The notes below the pieces were generated by a model. That model saw only the letters and a list, made by a program, of their open reading frames with translations. It did no database searches and was not told the DNA's origin. The translations under genes were made by a program, and so were the position numbers. A stretch of DNA of 64,000 nucleotides from CAZJLN01 sp964540765. Lineage in GTDB: Bacteria > Chloroflexota > Anaerolineae > Anaerolineales > Anaerolineaceae. This document shows positions 59,885-64,000 of this stretch, piece by piece. Each line of letters starts with the position of its first letter. The stretch's first letter is position 1. The DNA lies in the NCBI GenBank assembly GCA_964540765.1, contig CAZINW010000006.1, positions 1-64,000 of the forward strand, given 5' to 3'.

Positions 59885-60062
59885 AGTAAAAGTTTTCGTA
59901 AAAAACTTCAGAACAGGTTTTACGTGGATCGTGCATGCCGAGCATAAAATTGTTGAAAAGATGGCTGAATCACCTGATGAAATGGTGATTTTGATTGACA
60001 GCTTTTTGCCGCTGGGGTAAAATAAACTTTCGTGAAAATAATGTTTGGGAGATGTGAGTCCT

Positions 60063-60860
60063 ATGGATAATCCAGAAAAACAATCAAATACTAAAGTTGA
60101 TGAAGTTCAGCCAAAACAACAATTTGAAGGGAAGGTGCTAAAAACTACGCTTCAAGGTGCCCTTGTTGACATTGGCAGTAAACTACCAGCTTTTATTCAT
60201 ATTTCCCAGGTTGTTAAAGATAATAATCCAAAATTATCAGTGAATAGTATTGAAGAAGTCCTTAAAATTGGCGATTCGGTGACAGTCTGGGTAAAACGTG
60301 TGAAAAAAGACCGGGTTGAATTAAGCATGATCCCACCTCTGATGCTTGAATGGCGTGAATTGAAACCCGAAATGGTCGTAAAAGGAAAAGTCATCCGGCT
60401 TGAAACCTTTGGCGTTTTTGTCGAGATTGGCGCAGAAAGACCCGGATTGGTTCATATCAGTGAACTTGCCCACAGCTATATCCGTACACCTAATGAGGTT
60501 GTACATGAAGGCGATGAAATTGAAGTCAAGATCCTTGAAGTTGATCGGCGTAAAAAACAGATCAAATTAAGTATGAAAGCGCTTCAGGAAATCCCGGTTG
60601 AGCCTGAGGAAGAAAAACCTCAAAAGCCTGCCAGGAGAGGCAAGTCAAAGAAAGAAAAAGAAGAATTTGTTGAAGAAGAGACTGTTATTCCTGATCCCAC
60701 CTTTATGGAAATTGCCCTGCGCCAGGCAATGGAACGGGCTGAGAAAACCCACCCCAAAGCCGCGAACATACCTGCAAATGTGAAACGTGCCAAGGATATT
60801 TCCTCAGAGCAACAGGAAATCATGGATCGAACCCTCAAAAATAAGGTCAACAAGGATTAA
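60063..60860 (+). CDS. RNA-binding protein with two S1 domains
   Basis: 265 residues from the ATG at 60063; the in-frame TTG at 60045 overlaps the Shine-Dalgarno GGGAGATGTGAG and is rejected. Two S1 folds: residues about 20-95 (FEGKVLKTTLQGALVDIGSK, PAFIHISQV) and 103-180 (VVKGKVIRLETFGVFVEIGA, RPGLVHISEL), followed by a Lys/Glu-rich tail of 85 residues. It resembles the S1-repeat proteins of the RpsA/YugI/general stress 13 kind; with only two domains it is shorter than ribosomal S1. Probably a ribosome- or mRNA-associated regulator. Precedes pyrG; a terminator-like hairpin separates them. Confidence 0.85.
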   Translation: MDNPEKQSNTKVDEVQPKQQFEGKVLKTTLQGALVDIGSKLPAFIHISQVVKDNNPKLSVNSIEEVLKIGDSVTVWVKRVKKDRVELSMIPPLMLEWRELKPEMVVKGKVIRLETFGVFVEIGAERPGLVHISELAHSYIRTPNEVVHEGDEIEVKILEVDRRKKQIKLSMKALQEIPVEPEEEKPQKPARRGKSKKEKEEFVEEETVIPDPTFMEIALRQAMERAEKTHPKAANIPANVKRAKDISSEQQEIMDRTLKNKVNKD

Positions 60861-60911
60861 AGTTCCATGCACCTGGTGATTTGGATAAAATCATCTTAAC
60901 TGATCATAACT

Positions 60912-60950
60912 GGGGAGGCGCCGGTTAATAAATGGCCCTCCCCTTCACTT
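60912..60950 (+). terminator. Terminator-like hairpin after the S1 gene
   Basis: GGGGAG...GCC (60912-60922) pairs with GGC...CTCCCC (60934-60943) with a small bulge, followed by TTCACTTTT. Moderate intrinsic terminator. Confidence 0.6.
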
Positions 60951-61002
60951 TTAATTTGCGCTTGCATAAAAAATATTATCTGCATTCAACGGGAGCAACA
61001 CA

Positions 61003-62625
61003 ATGGCAACCAAATACATTTTTTTTACTGGTGGTGTGCTCAGTTCAATTGGCAAAGGGGTGACGGCTGCTGCCATTGGGCGCTTGCTGAAAGCCAGGGG
61101 GTTCGATGTAACCATTCAGAAACTCGACCCTTATCTCAATGTTGACCCTGGGACGATGAGCCCATATCAGCATGGTGAGGTGTTTGTTTTGGATGATGGC
61201 GCTGAGACCGATCTGGATCTGGGACATTATGAGCGCTTTGTGGACTTGCGTTTAAACAAGGCATCCTCCGTTACAACCGGGCAGGTTTATGAAGAAGTGC
61301 TGATGCGCGAACGCAGGGGAGATTATTTGGGAGGCACCATCCAGGTAATTCCCCATATAACCAACGAAATCAAACGGCGTGTGATCCTGGTGGGTAAAGC
61401 CAGCAATGCAGAGATCGTCTTGGTTGAAGTGGGTGGTACGGTTGGTGATATTGAAAGTCAGCCATTTTTGGAAGCCATCCGCGAAATGCGAACCGACCTT
61501 GGTCGCGAGAACACAGCCTTTGTTCATTTGACCTGGTTGCCCTACCTGAAGGCGACCAATGAACTAAAAACCAAACCGACGCAACACTCTGTGCGTGAAT
61601 TGCGTTCCATTGGGATCATGGCAGATATGATTGTAGCGCGTTCAGATTATTCCGTTGAAGAAAATTTGCGTGACAAGATCGCCTTGTTCTGTGATGTTGA
61701 GAAGAAATCGGTGATACCGCTGGTGACAACTGATGTGCTTTACGAAATTCCATTGGTATTGGATGAAGCCGGGGTTGCTGAGATTCTTATGAACCGACTC
61801 AACCTTACACCCAGGCAGGAACCTGATTGGAAGGATTGGCGTTGGTTGATTACGCAAATTAAGCGGGAAAAGCCAATCTTGAATATTGGGCTGGTTGGTA
61901 AATATGTTGAACTGCATGATGCCTACATCAGCGTCCGTGAGGCGCTCAACCATGCAGCTTTACATCAGGGCGTTGAGGTCAATATTGAATGGATTGCCTC
62001 TACCGACCTTGAGAAGGGCAAGGGTTTTGACCGGTTGCAGAAAGTGGATGGGATCGTTGTGCCTGGCGGTTTTGGGAACAGGGGAGTTGAAGGAAAAATC
62101 ATGGCAGCACACCTGGCACGAACTCAAAAAATACCCTATTTGGGGCTCTGCTTGGGAATGCAGGTGATGGTCATCGAATTCGCCAGGGATATTCTGGGAG
62201 ATGAAAAGACCAACTCATCAGAATTTGATCAGTTTACAAACAATCCTGTGATAGATCTGATGCCAGACCAGCACGATTTATCTAATATGGGCGGGACGAT
62301 GCGGCTTGGTTTGTATCCGTGTAATCTGCAACCTGGCAGTAAGGCTGCAGAGGTTTACGGAGTACCTGAAATCTCCGAGCGGCATCGTCATCGCTACGAG
62401 GTCAATAACAAATATCGCCCCATTTTAGAGCAAAATGGCATGGCGATGTCAGGCATTTCACCCGATGATCGCCTGGTGGAGATTGCAGAGATAAAAGATC
62501 ACCCGTATATGCTTGGGTGCCAATTCCATCCAGAATTCGTTTCACGTCCAAACCGCCCGCACCCATTGTTTGTTGGTTTCATCAAAGCAGTCAAGGAAAG
62601 GGCAGGGTTGGACACCTCTCAATGA
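61003..62625 (+). CDS. pyrG: CTP synthase
   Basis: Makes CTP from UTP, ATP and glutamine. 540 residues. The synthetase domain has FFTGGVLSSIGKGVTAAAIG (P-loop) and LDPYLNVDPGTMSPYQHGEVFVLDDGAETDLDLGHYERF; the class I glutaminase domain has LGLCLGMQ (catalytic Cys in GLCLG), PGGFGNRG and the His-Glu of QFHPEF. Shine-Dalgarno GGGAG before the ATG. Adjacent eno follows 77 bases later and is probably cotranscribed, a link known from other bacteria. Confidence 0.97.
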   Translation: MATKYIFFTGGVLSSIGKGVTAAAIGRLLKARGFDVTIQKLDPYLNVDPGTMSPYQHGEVFVLDDGAETDLDLGHYERFVDLRLNKASSVTTGQVYEEVLMRERRGDYLGGTIQVIPHITNEIKRRVILVGKASNAEIVLVEVGGTVGDIESQPFLEAIREMRTDLGRENTAFVHLTWLPYLKATNELKTKPTQHSVRELRSIGIMADMIVARSDYSVEENLRDKIALFCDVEKKSVIPLVTTDVLYEIPLVLDEAGVAEILMNRLNLTPRQEPDWKDWRWLITQIKREKPILNIGLVGKYVELHDAYISVREALNHAALHQGVEVNIEWIASTDLEKGKGFDRLQKVDGIVVPGGFGNRGVEGKIMAAHLARTQKIPYLGLCLGMQVMVIEFARDILGDEKTNSSEFDQFTNNPVIDLMPDQHDLSNMGGTMRLGLYPCNLQPGSKAAEVYGVPEISERHRHRYEVNNKYRPILEQNGMAMSGISPDDRLVEIAEIKDHPYMLGCQFHPEFVSRPNRPHPLFVGFIKAVKERAGLDTSQ

Positions 62626-62702
62626 GACCTTGCGAACTGTTTGGAATTAACCAGTATGGTATATACTTATGGCGTTATTAAAATGAGGAAAGGAACCTAT
62701 AA

Positions 62703-63995
62703 ATGGACACAATAATTGAATATGTAAATGCTTTGGAAATTTTGGACTCTCGCGGAAACCCCACATTGGAGGTTGAAATCATTCTTGGTGATGGCAGTTA
62801 CGGACGTGCTGCGGTCCCCTCTGGTGCCTCAACCGGCATTCATGAAGCCCTTGAACTGCGTGATGGCGATAAAAAGCGCTACGGTGGCAAGGGTGTGCTG
62901 AAAGCTGTTAATAATGTCAATGATGATATAGCTGATGAATTGATCGGTTGGGATGCCACTGAGCAGAAGGCCATCGATCAACTACTGCTTGAGTTGGACG
63001 GTACCCCGAACAAATCGAAGCTGGGTGCAAATGCCATTTTGGGCACAAGCCTGGCTGTTGCCAAGGCGGCGGCGGCCTCCGTTGGTTTGCCATTGTACCG
63101 CTACCTGGGTGGCGTTTATGCCCACGTTCTCCCAGTGCCGATGATGAACATCTTGAATGGTGGTGCCCATACAAGCTGGCAATCCACCGATGCCCAGGAA
63201 TTCATGATCATGCCGCTGGGCGCAGAAACCTTTGCGGAAGCTGTACGTTGGGGGTCCGAGATCTACCAATCACTCAAGGGCGTTCTGAAAGCCAAGGGAT
63301 ATGCCACCCTGGTTGGTGATGAGGGCGGTTTTGCACCTGCACTGAAAGCCAACAATGAAGCGGTTGAGTTGATCCTTGAAGCCATCACGAAAGCTGGCTA
63401 CAAACCCGGCGAAGATGTGGGTATTGCCCTTGATCCGGCAGCATCCGAGCTTTATGACGAGGAGACCAAACTTTATAATCTTCGCAAGGAAGGTCGTGAA
63501 CTGACCAGCGATGAGATGGTTGCCTTCTGGATCGATTGGATTAACAAATATCCCATTGTTTCAATTGAAGATGGCTTTGCACAGGATGACTGGGAGGGTT
63601 GGAAGGCATTTACAGCACAGGTTGGTGATCGTGTTCAAATTGTTGGTGATGATTTGTTGGTCACAAACCCCAAACGGGTAGCCCGTGCCATTGAAGAGAA
63701 AGCATGCAATTCGCTCCTGGTAAAAGTAAACCAGATTGGTTCACTGACTGAAGCCATGGAAGCTGTAAGCATGTGCCAGAGAAATGGCTGGACGGCAGTG
63801 GCATCTCATCGCTCGGGTGAGACTGAAGATACCACCATTGCAGATCTGGTTGTTGCCATGAACATGGGACAGATCAAGACTGGTGCTCCGGCGCGTTCTG
63901 ATCGCGTTGCCAAGTATAACCAACTTATGCGCATTGAAGTTGAACTGGAAGAGACCGCCAAATACGCTGGCTGGTCAGCGCTAAAGCGGAAGTAA
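62703..63995 (+). CDS. eno: Enolase
   Basis: Glycolytic 2-phosphoglycerate dehydratase. 430 residues, complete within the window. Motifs: LDSRGNPTLEVEI, GAST (phosphate/Mg loop), GGAHTSWQSTDAQEFMIMP, GDEGGFAP, ALDPAASELYDE (Mg ligand), SIEDGFAQDDW (Mg ligand), QIVGDDLLVTNPKR (Mg ligand), LVKVNQIGSLTEA (catalytic Lys) and SHRSGETEDTTIADL. Note that S/N differences such as TSWQSTDAQEF for NNVDIQEF are seen in other Chloroflexota-type enolases. Good ribosome site GAGGAAAGGAA. The stop ends 5 bases before the window edge; no terminator is visible. Confidence 0.97.
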   Translation: MDTIIEYVNALEILDSRGNPTLEVEIILGDGSYGRAAVPSGASTGIHEALELRDGDKKRYGGKGVLKAVNNVNDDIADELIGWDATEQKAIDQLLLELDGTPNKSKLGANAILGTSLAVAKAAAASVGLPLYRYLGGVYAHVLPVPMMNILNGGAHTSWQSTDAQEFMIMPLGAETFAEAVRWGSEIYQSLKGVLKAKGYATLVGDEGGFAPALKANNEAVELILEAITKAGYKPGEDVGIALDPAASELYDEETKLYNLRKEGRELTSDEMVAFWIDWINKYPIVSIEDGFAQDDWEGWKAFTAQVGDRVQIVGDDLLVTNPKRVARAIEEKACNSLLVKVNQIGSLTEAMEAVSMCQRNGWTAVASHRSGETEDTTIADLVVAMNMGQIKTGAPARSDRVAKYNQLMRIEVELEETAKYAGWSALKRK

Positions 63996-64000
63996 TTAAT

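Noticed and set aside
59820..60020. Small open frame of 66 codons overlapping the end of the alpha/beta hydrolase gene
   Set aside because: No ribosome binding site at its start, overlap of 65 bases with the hydrolase, and no recognisable family; the last 30 codons look fairly protein-like (VHAEHKIVEKMAESPDEM), so a remnant cannot be excluded.

Overview
The window looks like a chromosomal segment of an anaerobic, fermentative Chloroflexota bacterium, most likely class Anaerolineae. This is an inference from gene content, not from a marker-gene tree. The supporting signs are a V/A-type (not F-type) ATPase operon, a fused pyruvate:ferredoxin oxidoreductase, formate-tetrahydrofolate ligase, an L-lactate permease, several Thr/Pro-rich linker proteins (LysM protein and lipoproteins) and a MurE-like ligase. 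Nothing suggests a plasmid or phage. The accessory content is one IS element, a restriction-modification remnant and several families of short repeats.

Layout. 1-3.9 kb: uvrA and a membrane-anchored LysM protein, ending in a terminator shared with the next operon. 4.0-12.8 kb: nine-gene ATPase operon on the minus strand (G/H-C-I-K-F-E-A-B-D) with one good promoter and a foldable leader. 12.8-15.4 kb: HD hydrolase, Gfo/Idh/MocA oxidoreductase, lipoprotein. 15.5-18.1 kb: two divergent carbamoyltransferases flanking a frameshifted four-helix-bundle gene. 18.3-21.9 kb: ribbon-helix-helix regulator with a repeated site at its promoter, a dispersed element, then rpsO-pnp. 22-28.4 kb (minus): murE-like gene, lactate permease with two small membrane proteins, a beta-propeller-like lipoprotein and a broken M23 peptidase. 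28.6-30.1 kb: IS element with recognisable ends. 30.2-35.1 kb: DinG-type exonuclease/helicase, a DUF2779-type double nuclease, the last about 40 codons of a type IIG restriction-modification enzyme, and the second copy of the dispersed element with a 20-bp tandem array. 35.1-40.1 kb: fhs, a Fic protein lacking a normal start codon, a lipoprotein, tRNA-Leu(UAA). 40.3-48.5 kb: nifJ, a dihydroorotate-dehydrogenase-like gene, dnaG and a primary sigma factor. 48.8-64 kb: an alkyltransferase-like protein, acetyltransferases, an EF-G homologue, a DHH/CBS/CCA-adding fusion, a beta-lactamase-fold protein, an alpha/beta hydrolase, an S1-domain protein, pyrG and eno.

How it fits together. Core metabolism is pyruvate oxidation to acetyl-CoA with reduced ferredoxin (nifJ), one-carbon activation (fhs), glycolysis (eno), possible lactate exchange (lctP) and a rotary ATPase that makes ATP or pumps ions. 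Information processing is represented by uvrA, dnaG-sigma, rpsO-pnp, EF-G, the tRNA end-repair fusion and the ATL protein. The most unusual parts are the 30-37 kb region (two iron-sulfur nuclease/helicase proteins beside an RM remnant, repeats and an apparently self-regulated Fic gene), the carbamoyltransferase pair, and a period-7 repeat family that occurs at five intergenic sites. I did not find a complete, clearly new defence or biosynthetic system; the dinG-DUF2779 pair is the closest candidate.
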